From Phanerodontia chrysosporium (taxonomy: Eukaryota > Basidiomycota > Agaricomycetes > Polyporales > Phanerochaetaceae): DNA of 64,000 bases. Position numbers and translations under genes: made by a program. The DNA lies in assembly GCA_001910725.1 (NCBI GenBank), contig MJGA01000018.1:62001-126000 (forward strand). Reading direction: 5' to 3'. The notes under the pieces are model-generated. The model did no database searches. It was not told where the DNA came from and saw only the letters and a list, made by a program, of their open reading frames with translations. Shown here piece after piece: positions 8,701 through 18,560 of this stretch. Each line of letters starts with the position of its first letter. Position 1 is the stretch's first letter.

Positions 8701-10990
8701 CTACCATGATTCCCCCATAACTGGCCATCCGGGAAGGTATAAAACGGCTGAACTCATTGATCGGGACTTTTACTGGCCAGGAATGCGCTCCTTCGTTGCT
8801 GCATACGTGCAAGGTTGCGCTACCTGCCAACAAATGAAAGTCAACACGCATCCCACGAAACCACCGCTACAGCCGATCAAGGCCACGCACCGATCTCGCC
8901 CTTTTGCTTTCGTCACCTGTGACTTCATCACTCATCTCCCTGTGTCCCGCGGCTATTCAGCTCTGATGGTCGTGGTCGACCACGATTCTACGAAGGGGGT
9001 AATCCTTATCCCTTGCACCGAAAAAATTGATGCAATAACGACCGCCACAAACTACCATAATCAAGTTTTTCGTCGCTTCGGGATGCCAAGTGTATTTCTA
9101 TCAGATAGGGGACCACAGTTCGACTCGCAAGTCATGCGGGAATTATGGAGACTCACGGGAACAGAGCAACGCCTGAGTACACCATATCACCCTCAAACCG
9201 ATGGTGAAACAGAACGCGTCAACCGCGAAATCGAATCCTACCTGCGGATCTTCTGCTCCAACCACCCGCATGATTGGGCAGACTTCGTAACGAATATGGA
9301 GTTTGCCTTCAACAATAGGGAACACTCGGCGACCCACCATTCTCCCTTCTTCCTTATGTACGGCTCTCACCCGATGGCGCTACCCACACAATTCGCCAAG
9401 TCCAAAGTCCCTTCTATTCAAGAATGGTTCAGAAGGCGACAACGGGCACAAGAAGAAGCAGGAGCCGCGTTAGATTATGCCACGGCACAAATGGCTACCC
9501 GGGTCTGCCGGCATTTCCAACCCTTCAAAGAAGGTCAGAAGGTCTGGTTGGAAATGACTCATCACGACGACGGTTACCCCTTCAAGAAGTTGGCTCCCAA
9601 GAGGCACGGACCCTTCAAGATAGCCAAGGTCTTATCGCGCCTCGTGTACAAGTTGGCGCTTCCCAAGACCATGAAGATTCACCCCGTGGTACATGCTTCG
9701 CTTCTATCTCCGTATCATGAAACACCGCAGCATGGGAAAAACTTCCTGAACCCCCCTCCTGACCTTATCGATGGTCACGAGGAGTACGAAGTTGAAGCCA
9801 TTTTGGCGGATCGTCCCTGGGGCAACGGAAGACGTTACCTCATCAGGTGGAAAGACCAACCAACGGCGGAAAACTCATGGGAACCGGAGTCTCATCTCGA
9901 GAACGCTAAGGAGCTACTCGAAGAATATAAAAACAGACACCCCAGGCTTCATGGTCAGCAGCGACCTCGCTCTACAACATCAACTACAAGTACAGCCGCC
10001 TCTACAAACCCCTCACAATGTCGACCAACTTCTCTTCCACCTACCAGCGCATCCAGGCCCTCGCTACCCTCATGGGCAGCGACACCATCCCCATCACCAA
10101 CGACGACCGACTCCTCGCCCTCAGCCAACTCCTCCCAGACGACTTCACTGACCACGTTTACACCCGCAACATCGACATCACCATCAACGACTGGCTCAAC
10201 AACAACCCCACTCCCAACGAGCGAAATGATCTCTGGAAGATCATCCTCGAATGGTGCACCAAATCCCAGCTCGCCTTCGACGACGAGGTCGAACGACGGA
10301 TCATCGCGTGGGAGGCCCAAGAACGTATCCGAGAACTCATCGGATCGTCCCTCCCTGAGGTCCTCCGCCTGGCCGAAGAAGACAGAAGGGGAGACGTTGA
10401 CGAGGAACCCATCCGAGAAGAACCACCCTCCGAGCCAAATGCCCAAGACCCTGACGTCCAGGAGCTCCCAGGCGAAAGCCAAGAGCCCGCAACCTCTAAC
10501 TCCGACACCCTCGTCGAAGACAGACCCTGGTACGTCGAAGGAGACTGGCACGAAAGGGTCACAGGACAACATGGAGAAAGGACCTGGAATGGCGTTACCG
10601 TCAGGCACTTCGCCAATCATGCCTACGAAGAACAGCTCGCCGCAGAACGCGACTGGCCCCAATTTCGAGAACGCCTCAACAACATCCAGTACCACCCTGT
10701 CACCCGAGACGCACTCCGCTCCACGGCGTTCCAAGAGGGAGCGACGACTACCTGCGCGGTATTTGCAAACTACGCTCTTGCCACCATCCACGTCCAACGC
10801 ATCACCGACAACACCCGAGATGCTGTCGGTGACCTTATCCAACAGCTCCAATCCACAGCCGCCCCACGCCTCGTCCGAATGGCCCGACGAATCCGCGATC
10901 AGCTCAACCACCTCTACGATGCTCAACGAGAGCAAGAACTTCTCGTCGCCACTCTTGCAGAGCAAGACGACCACATCGTGGAAATGGTAG
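5768..10990 (+). CDS. pol: Pol polyprotein: PR, dUTPase, RT, RNase H, integrase, chromodomain
   Basis: A 1740-residue open frame. In order: aspartic protease (LIDSGAQGKF, about 40-50); a trimeric-type dUTPase (about 178-302) with AAGYDISS, PRSGLASRGIDV, GVVDRDYTGEI, RIAQIIL and a C-terminal GFGSTG motif; reverse transcriptase with YMDD (about 590); RNase H starting at ECDAS (about 738); integrase with an HHCC zinc finger (about 976-1020) and DDE residues (CDFITH, SDRGPQF, PQTDGETERVN); chromodomain (about 1335-1385). From about residue 1400 the tail is Ser/Thr/Pro-rich and is overlapped by the third ORF. All dUTPase motifs look intact, so it is probably active and may keep uracil out of the cDNA. 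The frame is -1 relative to gag. Confidence 0.95.
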   Translation: MTPAVTPQRYSIHSVLVADMQAQSINIPVTVRTSTNAGTTKALIDSGAQGKFIDRSLVRKLGLREHPMGKPIAVYNVDGTPNKIGNIRNYVDAEMVIKGKTMKERLFVTHLGKQELILGFDWLQKHNPRINWKTGLIDFTPRTILIDDEADPEGRIIQVATQEEEALLRTHLLVERGGGTLPTRGSDEAAGYDISSAESIIIPPWSRMKVRTGLKITPPAGTYARIAPRSGLASRGIDVAAGVVDRDYTGEIMVILVNNTKEPFQVQPGDRIAQIILERIMQPEVKEVTNLTQTTRGNKGFGSTGLGPSFQRLLHVTIGAIRMATHPECPPQFQVTSSDYVNQDEEVTEDFVLAYTPGKHEVWVRAIETTTAQAIHDLYINAKVNPAMTLAQEEGSQKKAAYIPDYLDEFKEVFEKKAAERFPESRPYDHAIDLKPDFVPRDCKVYPLSPLEEEKMNEFIDENLRKGYIRPSKSPMASPFFFVGKKDGSLRPCQDYRYLNEGTVKNVYPLPLISELLDRIKGFRRFTKMDLRSGYNNVRIKDGDQWKAAFKTSRGLFEPTVMFFGLCNSPATFQAMMNDIFKDMLGEGWLQIYMDDILICGHDSQDIQEKTIRVIRRLRENDLFVKPEKCAFDVESVEFLGMIVSFNNVSMDPVKVKGVLEWPVPTTVKQVRGFLGFGNFYRRFIDHYSDIARPLVDLTKKDAPFNWTTECQQAFDELKRRFTTAPVLLTPDTTKPFVIECDASLVATAAVLRQQDENGEWHPVAYLSQSLLPAERNYEIYDRELLAIIRALEAWRHYLHGAYHPIRILTDHKNLTYFRSPRRLNRRQARWHLFLSQFNYTLHHCPGSQLVQADAMTRNRFPTHTADDNVDIILLPDSVFQTTRIRSLHMATDLLTSTDHSISPMHHPFDDNLRRDIPRLTEDDPFANTVIAALNSTHLPFPGRSTRDDWSFEDGLIFYRDKCYVPSDLQLRRQVTHLYHDSPITGHPGRYKTAELIDRDFYWPGMRSFVAAYVQGCATCQQMKVNTHPTKPPLQPIKATHRSRPFAFVTCDFITHLPVSRGYSALMVVVDHDSTKGVILIPCTEKIDAITTATNYHNQVFRRFGMPSVFLSDRGPQFDSQVMRELWRLTGTEQRLSTPYHPQTDGETERVNREIESYLRIFCSNHPHDWADFVTNMEFAFNNREHSATHHSPFFLMYGSHPMALPTQFAKSKVPSIQEWFRRRQRAQEEAGAALDYATAQMATRVCRHFQPFKEGQKVWLEMTHHDDGYPFKKLAPKRHGPFKIAKVLSRLVYKLALPKTMKIHPVVHASLLSPYHETPQHGKNFLNPPPDLIDGHEEYEVEAILADRPWGNGRRYLIRWKDQPTAENSWEPESHLENAKELLEEYKNRHPRLHGQQRPRSTTSTTSTAASTNPSQCRPTSLPPTSASRPSLPSWAATPSPSPTTTDSSPSANSSQTTSLTTFTPATSTSPSTTGSTTTPLPTSEMISGRSSSNGAPNPSSPSTTRSNDGSSRGRPKNVSENSSDRPSLRSSAWPKKTEGETLTRNPSEKNHPPSQMPKTLTSRSSQAKAKSPQPLTPTPSSKTDPGTSKETGTKGSQDNMEKGPGMALPSGTSPIMPTKNSSPQNATGPNFENASTTSSTTLSPETHSAPRRSKRERRLPARYLQTTLLPPSTSNASPTTPEMLSVTLSNSSNPQPPHASSEWPDESAISSTTSTMLNESKNFSSPLLQSKTTTSWKW

Positions 10991-11376
10991 ACGGAGTCTG
11001 GAATACGTACTTCGATCCTAACATCGGACACGTGCAATATGGCGAACGACTCCACTTTCGCTCCCAGACAGCTCATCGCACCGAACCCCTTCCTCGCCGC
11101 CCTCAGTACAACCAGAGGGTCTGGGCTCCTCTCTATCGGGAGACTCGCCCCACTCGGGGATGGTCGTTCAATGAGGTATCACCCAACAGCAACACAAATA
11201 CCCCATCTCGTCGTCAACGTCGTCGCGACCGTCGTGCTCGTATCTCCAACGACGAACCCACCATCATTCCACCTCCGTATACACCTCGAGATACGACTCC
11301 TCATAACGCGGATGCCCCCGGCAACGGCTCCACTTCGACAGATTCCGATCTGCCTCCGGAGTGTATCACGCAGTAA
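10018..11376 (+). CDS. third ORF of the Gypsy element, unknown function (copy 2)
   Basis: 452 residues, the intact counterpart of 620-1978. It starts within the pol tail in another frame and extends 386 bases past the pol stop. The N-terminal third looks helical and acidic, the middle is rich in E/P/D, and the C-terminus is basic (RRQRRRDRRAR) then Pro-rich. There is no signal peptide or transmembrane segment, so despite its envelope-like position it is not a typical Env. About two thirds of the differences from copy 1 within the overlap are silent in this frame, which supports selection on it. How it is translated (reinitiation, splicing, subgenomic RNA) is unknown. Confidence 0.7.
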   Translation: MSTNFSSTYQRIQALATLMGSDTIPITNDDRLLALSQLLPDDFTDHVYTRNIDITINDWLNNNPTPNERNDLWKIILEWCTKSQLAFDDEVERRIIAWEAQERIRELIGSSLPEVLRLAEEDRRGDVDEEPIREEPPSEPNAQDPDVQELPGESQEPATSNSDTLVEDRPWYVEGDWHERVTGQHGERTWNGVTVRHFANHAYEEQLAAERDWPQFRERLNNIQYHPVTRDALRSTAFQEGATTTCAVFANYALATIHVQRITDNTRDAVGDLIQQLQSTAAPRLVRMARRIRDQLNHLYDAQREQELLVATLAEQDDHIVEMVDGVWNTYFDPNIGHVQYGERLHFRSQTAHRTEPLPRRPQYNQRVWAPLYRETRPTRGWSFNEVSPNSNTNTPSRRQRRRDRRARISNDEPTIIPPPYTPRDTTPHNADAPGNGSTSTDSDLPPECITQ

Positions 11377-11401
11377 GTCGGTCTCGACGGAGCTCGACCG
11401 T

Positions 11402-11415
11402 GGACGGGGACGTAA
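11402..11415 (+). other. polypurine tract of Gypsy copy 2
   Basis: GGACGGGGACG followed by TAA directly precedes the 3' LTR. It is the expected plus-strand primer for element cDNA. The same sequence precedes the LTR of copy 1 at about 2005-2017. Confidence 0.65.
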
Positions 11416-11752
11416 TGTTACAGTTGGGATATGGCTGTGCAAGGCTATGCTGATTTATTTGATCCTCTCGTTTCTCTTACATGTTTCACCTTCTCTTTTA
11501 TCATGTTTCATCCCTTGATTCATTATGACTCACACTGACTGGTAGCCTATGCCTCGTTGTTCCCTCCTGGTAGCAGGCCTGGGTTAGAGTATATAAGGAC
11601 TACCTCTCTGTATTCTTTTCTTCAGCTTCTCCTCTTGTACTCTCGTCTAGTTATCTATTGCTACACTTGGAGCCTGAGTCCAAGTCTTCTGTATTCGCGC
11701 TACACTTGAGGCCTGAGCTCAAGTCTTCAATACACGTATTCAGACTCTTACA
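11416..11752 (+). repeat. 3' LTR of Gypsy copy 2
   Basis: 337 bp from TGTTACAG to CTCTTACA, apparently identical to the 5' LTR. It is followed at once by CCAAC, the target duplication. Confidence 0.97.
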
Positions 11753-11908
11753 CCAACTTGCCGCGCACACGTTAGTATGGCTTGTCAGTGAACGCCGCGA
11801 GTGGCTCGCAGGCCGCTATGTTGACTGCCGCTGGGATGTTGAGGAGCTTCTTGCCAGGCGGCGGGAGGTGGTTGATGGTGACAAGCTCAAGATTACACTA
11901 GCGATTTG
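11753..11908 (+). pseudogene. short-chain dehydrogenase/reductase, 3' part
   Basis: This is the C-terminal piece of the SDR gene broken by the Gypsy insertion. Reading from the CCAAC duplication, the frame that continues DTPQ encodes LAAHTLVWLVSERREWLAG, then RYVDCRWDVEELL, and ends LKITLAI-stop. That is the usual C-terminus of fungal SDRs (wall-loop WLAGRY and the WDVEEL stretch). Removing 3616-11757 restores one uninterrupted reading frame with no extra mutations, so loss of function is recent and due only to the insertion. Confidence 0.9.
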
Positions 11909-12169
11909 AAGATTGACTTGTTGTATATGCCGGCTATGGGCCAACTCCTTCTCTGTAGGCATCAGGAATAGACTGCACATTACAGTATGTATCACCTTGC
12001 CATGGGGATCTACAGTACGGGGTATGTGACTCAGCAGCGCGATGGCGTGGGTCTCAAAGGTAGAATAGGCAGATTGTATGAGTCTAATTTACAGACCGCT
12101 GACCGCGACATGACTGGACATCTAAGGCTACAACGGGTGCTTTTGATGAGTGACAGAGCGCGAGATCAC
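11909..12169. other. short intergenic region between SDR and ELP1 3' ends
   Basis: About 260 bp between convergent gene ends. It should hold both 3' untranslated regions. No other feature seen. Confidence 0.5.
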
Positions 12170-15100
12170 TCAGACTCTAGACAGCTTGTCCTTCCACTCG
12201 ACTTTGCCCACCTCCGGCTTGACAACCTTGTCGAGCGGATCGCGGTGTGCGTTGAGCTCGTATTCACGCATGCGCTTCGCCCAGCCGTCCGTCATACCCT
12301 CCAGGGCGATCGGCGGCGACGGCTGCTCCGTGCCCGCTGTCTTCGTCCAAATCTCGTCGACGGCATCGCGTAGCTCACGTTCAAACGCGGAGAGCTCGGC
12401 CTGCAATGAGAGCCCTTCTTCGCGGTGTGTCTCTGCTGGGAATTGAAAGAGGTGCGGTAGGAGATGAGTTGCGTCTCCTGCTCAAGGCGAAGAGCATTCG
12501 TCAGCGGTGCTCTACAACAGGTGGAAGAGAGACGACACCTTTGATGGTGTCCCAGCGACCGACGAGCTTAGTAACAGAGCGGAGAAGGTACTCTTCTTCA
12601 TCCACTGTACCCTTCCGTCCAGAGCCAACCTTGCGCTCCATCTTACGCTTCGAGCGCGAGGAACGTCTGTGTTCGAAGGTGGTCAGTATTTACACTTGAA
12701 GCGACTTGTATGAACATACTTGGAGGAAGTCTTGGACAGAGCCGACGGGGCGACAGTATACCGCGTGAATGCAGTCGGCGCCATGGAGACATCAGTCATA
12801 ACGTCGACGTTATGCAGCTCGGCGTTATCGTCTTGCGTGCCATAGAACGCATCTAAAACACAAGGGCACAATGAGTATAGTATTGCGCGCACTCATGAAA
12901 ACGTGCGGTAAGGCGACGAACCTGGCTCTTCGACCTTCTTCACGCGCAGCTCCCGGATCCGGCCAAGCTGTTTGCGCAGCTGGTCTCGCATTTCACTCAG
13001 GTCTTCAGCAATCTGTGCACGGGTCTCAAGTGCGCCTGGGCATACAACGTCTTCGAGAAGTTCTGGTTTGGAGTTGAGACTAACCTGAGAACAGAAAAAC
13101 ACGACGATAAGTCTGCACCCCCGGAGTAAATTTATCAGGAAAACGCACCACCCGTCGTGCTTCTGAGAACTGATTTCCCTGCACGAGAGCAATGACGGCT
13201 TCCCGAACGTCCTTGGCATAGTCGAGGAGCACACGGGCCGCCTCCTGGTATCGCTTCTTGGAACTGAGATCCTCTGTGATGTGTTAACGATCGGCGGCGT
13301 ACAAGGCCAAGAGAATTACCTGCAACGCGATACGCTGTCGCACTGAGATCTTCGGTCGACAGACCCTGATGTAGACCAACGTCAAACAGCTCTTGCCACA
13401 GCAGAGCCTTCTCGTAGGCCAGCATGGCCTTCGAAAACTTCTCGGCTTGCCGGAAGACTGGATGAAGTGACCAAGATTAGTTTGATACCGCTAGCACCTT
13501 CCGACACAACTCACCGAAGGCAGCTTCCGCAAACTCTCTTCGCTCGTACAACCAGTCGCCGTAAATACTCAACACCGTCTGCGTTTTTCTCATGAATGGC
13601 AGCCCACAACGAAGTCCAAATGCTCGGACTTGCCTGGTACTTGTCTGTGCCCTTCCAGATGTCGAGCGCAGCCTCATACAGCTGGTGCTTCTCCACGTAC
13701 GCAAGTGACTCCTCGAAGCGCTCCTCGCCGGCGAGGCTCAGATTACGGAGTGCCCGCTCGTACCGCCGGAGATGGTCGTCGATCCGGAAGCGCTGGTAGA
13801 ACTTGTCGAGCGCGCGCAGCTCGCGGAGGAATGGCAGGTACTCGCGCGGGTCCTTTTGTGCGTGCTGCGCAATCATGAGTACGAGCGAGAAGTCGTACAT
13901 TCCCAGAGCGGTATCGAACAGGCTGTTCGCGTCGACGAGGAAGATGATGTACTTGACGGCCTCCTCGACGAGGTCTGGCTGCGCTTCTGCGGATGCAATG
14001 AAATAGCTGAGCTACGCCTGACGGCCTGATAACTAACAGCATACCTCTAAGCTTCAGAAGCTCCGCCAAGCCTGCTTCGTGGTCAGACGGCCGCTTCATG
14101 ACATGCGCTGTCAGAATAGAGTTGATGTATGTGCTCAGGCTCTTCTTCTCCAACTCCTTGCGTACACCGTCGCAAACTTCGTTGACCACGTCGTCAGGAA
14201 GAGCTCCCTGGCTACAATTGGATGTGAGTCCAAAGAGAAAGCGAAGTCGGCGAGATTTCGCACTCACCCGAGGCTAGTTAGGAATAGATTGATATAATCA
14301 ACATCCTTGACTTGCTCGACGAAAGTCGGAATGTTCCGCATGAAGGCGTCGCGGTCATGGCTGACGAGGACGTTTAGGTCAATGCGGTGTCTGCGACATG
14401 ATGAGAATGCTTTTGCGTAGTCCAACCTGCGGAGACAATAAACACAGGTACTGAGATCGTTGGACAATGAGCTCACTTGTCGATATCTTGCTTGACGATC
14501 TCCATGACGAGTGGCCGGGGGTTAATCGTCTCGAGGTTCCCGCGGGGCATCTGCAAGACAAGACTCATCGTGCTCGGCACGGCAGTGACGATGCGGGAGC
14601 CGCGCTCGACGCGGCGCGTGTCCCAGCGCATGTCCTCATCCCGCACACTTTCACCCGCGGCAACACGTTGGAGCAGCGCAGACAGCGCAGACAGCGGCGC
14701 GTAGTGCGACATGTGTGCGGTCGTCGTGTACACGAGGAAGCCAGAGGCGACTGTGAACGAGTTCGCATTGGGCGCGAGGAGGTGATGCACGTCGGACTCG
14801 TTCGCGGCGTACAGCTTGCCCGACGGGGTGAGGCCTAGGAAGAGCGACGAGAGCTCGGACGCAGATATGGAGACGTGCTCTGAGAAGGCGCAGAACTCGG
14901 GGAAGGAGGACACGGGAGATGAAGACTCTGTGGAAGCGTCCACTAGGTTTTGGTTAGCGTCTGCACAAATTGATGGATCGGAAGACGAGAACTACCATCC
15001 AAGATCTCGCCTTCGGGAGACTGCCAAAATATCTGCCCCGTAGATGGCACAAGTCTGCCGTTCCTGTGGGGCAGACCAATTTGCACGCGGTCGGTGGGTG

Positions 15101-17213
15101 CACCGTCCCTTAATGAAGCGACGACGACTGCGTCCTTCGCATCCACGCCCTTGCCTGACCCCAGCGCAACAACACTAACCGAGCCATCGTCGGCATCACC
15201 AGACTTCAGCACCTCTACTTGACGATATGAGTGTGCTTCGTCCCCGACCGGCCCCTTCCACAAAAAGACTGGGTCCATGACCTTGCCCCGACCGGGGCCA
15301 AGTCGTGTGCGCAGGTCCGTGATCTCGACGTATCCGGTCTCCCAAAGCTGAACCATGATGTCCTTGCTCGGCGAGAACGAGAGGTGCACCGGCAAGCGCG
15401 CCTGCGGGCTTTGAGCATCAGCCGATGGCAGCGCGAGTGAGAGCTGGAAGGACGACATGGGTGGTGGAACATTTTGCGTGCGGAACGGAGTGAGGTGAAT
15501 TTGGGCTAGGTATACGCATCGATGTTAGGGATTAAGTGTTTGGAAAAAAGTATTTACGCACAACCGTCGAGGACTGCCACTGAGCCAGAGTCATATGGTG
15601 GCTGACTGCGCGATGCGAAGGTGTCCCACAGGTAGCTCCTTTGAATGATCTCTGCTAAGCGCACCGTGAGTCATATGGGCCACCTGTAGCGAAAAATGGC
15701 GCATACAAGCGGTGGTAAGGATAATCCTGGATGCGTCTTCGGGGTGCCAAGCCATGGAGGTGAAGCGACCGGGTTTTCCGTCCGTCGAAGGTGCGAGAAT
15801 CTCGTGTTTGAGGTACCTGCACGCATGTGAGTGCCATGCCAACCTAAAGCATGATCCTGGGTGTACCAATGGTAGTTTCCAGTCGTCCATAGTTGTACTG
15901 CCGAGAATGTATAAGCTCATATAAAGAGAGCGAGAGGTTTATATTACTCACCAACATCGCCTTCATCCTTCTCGACCCAGATGGACAAAATATTCGAATC
16001 GGCACTCCAGCCAACCTCGCGGACTCCGTATCCCCACTTTCGGTCGCTGCCCTCTGTCTTCGAATTGGGAGCCGACACAGCTTGAATCTCAAACTCGCCG
16101 CGGCGCAGACCATTCCGTTCAAACATCACGAGGTCGTGACGGCCCTCGCGTCCGAGCCCGCCGCCGGGGAAGCCGTAGCGCTGCGTGCCGACAATCCAGT
16201 TGCCCGAGGGCCGCCAGGAGAGGGCATGTTCGAGGCCGGGTGTCGGCTCGGATGTGCTCTGCAGGGCACCCGTGTGCGAGTACACGCGAAGCGTGCGCCG
16301 ACGCGCGTTCGCATCTGCGGTGCTCGCGTCCGTGGGGGCCAGCGAGGACACCACGAAGAACGCGCCGTCGCCGCGCCAGCTGATGCGCGGGAGCGCGTCG
16401 TCGTCCGGGCTTGCACCGACGACGGCTGGCTGTGCAGCTTGCGCGGCAGCCTTGCCCAGCGAGCCGTGGAACTGTGTCTGCTTCGAGCCCCAGCCGACGT
16501 TGATCGGCGCGTCCTCGCCGAAGTCCGTGCGCTCCAGTGTCGTTTCTGATACGACGTCAAAGGTGTTTGTCATAAGGATGAGTTTGCTGTCGCCTGGTTA
16601 GAAGTGTGAGGCCGAGCACACGTACGCAAGGATGGGGGTGCGCACCTGTGGCAAGCACGAGCAAGGAGTCGTCGGGGCTCCAGGATGCGGCGAGAATTCC
16701 CGCATCAACGTTTCCTACGGAGTCGAGCTGTGTCTTCTCAGTTACCAGTACAACTTTGTGCTGAGATGAACGCACCACCGGCAGCTCATCATCTAGGGAT
16801 GCAGTCGCAATGTCCCCTCCCCTCATGATCAAGACAAGCGTTCTCGTATCCGGGAGCAGCTTGAAGGAGACGACTTCCGACGGCTTAGTCGACGCAGACC
16901 AAGGGTTCGACGCCAAGTAGCTTTGGAACCTCGCGGTTGTAACAAGGGACATGTCCTGCATGACTGCATGTTAGCATGCCTTCCACCATCCGCGCAGAGG
17001 GAGACACACCTCGAGAAGCTCGGTCTCCCACTTCGCAGCGCCGCCGACCTTCCAAACCTCCACCTCTACATCCGCATCTGGCGTCTGTCGTTCGACCGCG
17101 ACATATGCAACATCTTCGTCCAAATCAAGGGTCACTGCCGAGATAGAATTTGTCGCTGGTAGGTCCTCAGGCAGAGGGATGTGGGACGTTCGGAGGAGCG
17201 AGAGATTACGCAT
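12170..17213 (-). CDS. ELP1: Elongator complex protein 1 (ELP1/IKI3)
   Basis: The largest subunit of Elongator, the acetyl-CoA-dependent complex that modifies the wobble uridine of tRNAs (cm5U/ncm5U/mcm5s2U). It starts MRNLSLL, as in other ELP1 proteins. The N-terminal half is a WD40 double propeller with highly conserved stretches INVGWGSKQTQFHG, ISWRGDGAFFVVSS, RGSRIVTAVPSTMSLVLQ and NPRPLVMEIVKQDI. The C-terminal half is the helical TPR-like part (CRRHRIDLNVLVSHDRD, DVDYINLFLTSLG, DPREYLPFLRELRAL). It ends PEVGKVEWKDKLSRV. The gene is split by many short introns; the first is 16956-17009 (54 bp). I estimate about 1300 residues. I see no frame break in the exons inspected. Confidence 0.95.
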
Positions 17214-17540
17214 ATCGCCCTGGTTTTTGTGTGTTTATGAAGAGGACTGATTCGAGGAGAGGGGCATGAAGGATGGTCTTTGCGGAGGTGGCAGACAAAT
17301 CCGCGATGACTTCAAGAATTATGGGCGCCTACTACGATCAAATCTGGATTTTGGCACCGGCGCCTCAAAGGAGAAAGCGTGATGGAACAGACGCCACATC
17401 CGCGAGCGCAGAACTCGCCACACGCTGGATTTCTCGTCCTAATAATGCACTAGCATATGAAAAGCAAATATGACATCCTCGGGCCATAGCAAAGAGCGCG
17501 GAAAGGATTGTCAATGTAGTATATAAGACGGCAGCGTTGC
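17214..17540. other. ELP1 promoter and EFG1 3' region
   Basis: About 330 bp between two minus-strand genes. It must contain the EFG1 terminator and the ELP1 promoter. No sharp motif recognised. Confidence 0.4.
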
Positions 17541-18560
17541 TCAGTCCTCATCCATGGCGTCCTCGTCTTCCTCTTCACTACCTTCCTCACTATCGTTGTC
17601 AAAGAATTCGTCTTCGTTGATTTCCGGTACCCTCTTCGGTCCACTGCTCTTCGTGGACTCCTGGGCTTTCTCCCCGCTTTTCGAACCTCCGTCTTGCGCG
17701 ACATTAGATATGTCAACACCGCTGGGCCTCGTGTCTCTGCGCTTCTCAACCTCTGGCTCCGAGCTCAACTCGCCTTTCTCCATAGCTTCCCTAATTTGCG
17801 AACGTATTTCCTCCCGTTCCAGGTCTGTCGCAGCCTTTTCTTGCGCTTGTTCCTCGGTCTGCTCATCAGATGCTTTCGACTTGCCCTTTTCGTCATGTGA
17901 CTTTTGCCGGACTTCTGGTGGAAAGAGGGAGATGTATTTCTTCAACTTGGGGTAATGCTGCAAAACGTGAGTCGGCAGTTTGCAAATACAATCGTGCAGA
18001 CGCACAAGAATGTAGTTCAAGTCAACGCGAAGCTCGAAGAGAGCCTTTTCTAGCTTCTTCTTCTCCTTCTTGTCCGTGCATGCTTCGAGTTCACGCTTGG
18101 TCTTGTTGAGCTTCCTAGTGACCTTCTGTCGTTCTGGCAAAACCACTTCATTTCAATCCAACGTGCATACAATGAGGGGCGAGGCAACGTACCAAAGAAC
18201 TTGATATGGTGGTATCGCTGTGCTAATGCCTTCTCCTTTCGCACCCGCTCGGCTTTTGCGAGGTCCGCCTCGAGGGCCTTGAGACGCCGCTCTGTCTCTA
18301 CTCGGACGTCTGCCGCCAAGTTATCCTGTATCACAACCATCAGCTGTGCGCATCTCCTCACCAAGGCAGGCAGCACGCACCTTTGCCAACAGTCGCCTCG
18401 TCTGCCTGAGCGCGGACTTGGTCTTCTGCACGCCAGGAACGCCCTGTGCATTTGCGTCTCCGCCCGCCTGCTTCCGCTTTGCCTTCGGGTTTCTCAGCTG
18501 AGACTTGGACGAGGATGCGTGTGGCCGTGCATGCTGTTTCTGATTACGTGCTGGTGGCAT
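17541..18560 (-). CDS. EFG1: rRNA-processing protein EFG1
   Basis: A nucleolar factor of small-subunit (18S) pre-rRNA processing. Three exons fit: 18381-18560, 18193-18325 and 17541-18133, with introns of 55 bp (18326-18380) and 59 bp (18134-18192). Together they give about 301 residues. Family marks are the basic N-terminus (KRKQ, KTKSALRQTRRLLAK), a coiled-coil centre (VRVETERRLKALEADLAKA, YHHIKFF, ERQKVTRKL) and the conserved LRVDLNYILV...HYPKLKKYISLFPP block. The C-terminal 100 residues are acidic and low in complexity, ending in a run of D/E. Exon phases agree across both introns. Confidence 0.92.

Larger units (their letters stand above)
3616..11752 (+). mobile_element. full-length Ty3/Gypsy chromovirus with dUTPase and a third ORF
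   Basis: An 8.1-kb LTR retrotransposon is flanked by a perfect 5-bp target duplication (CCAAC at 3611-3615 and 11753-11757). Its two 337-bp LTRs appear identical by eye, so insertion was very recent. Order: 5' LTR, PBS, leader ORF, gag, pol (protease, dUTPase, reverse transcriptase, RNase H, integrase, chromodomain), third ORF, polypurine tract, 3' LTR. All frames are open, so the element may be autonomous. The integrase-plus-chromodomain architecture places it among chromoviruses. It interrupts an SDR gene. Confidence 0.98.

Noticed and set aside
1..11752. The two Gypsy copies as a single element duplicated by the assembler
   Set aside because: They differ by scattered substitutions in the LTR and coding region, and each LTR end has its own flank.
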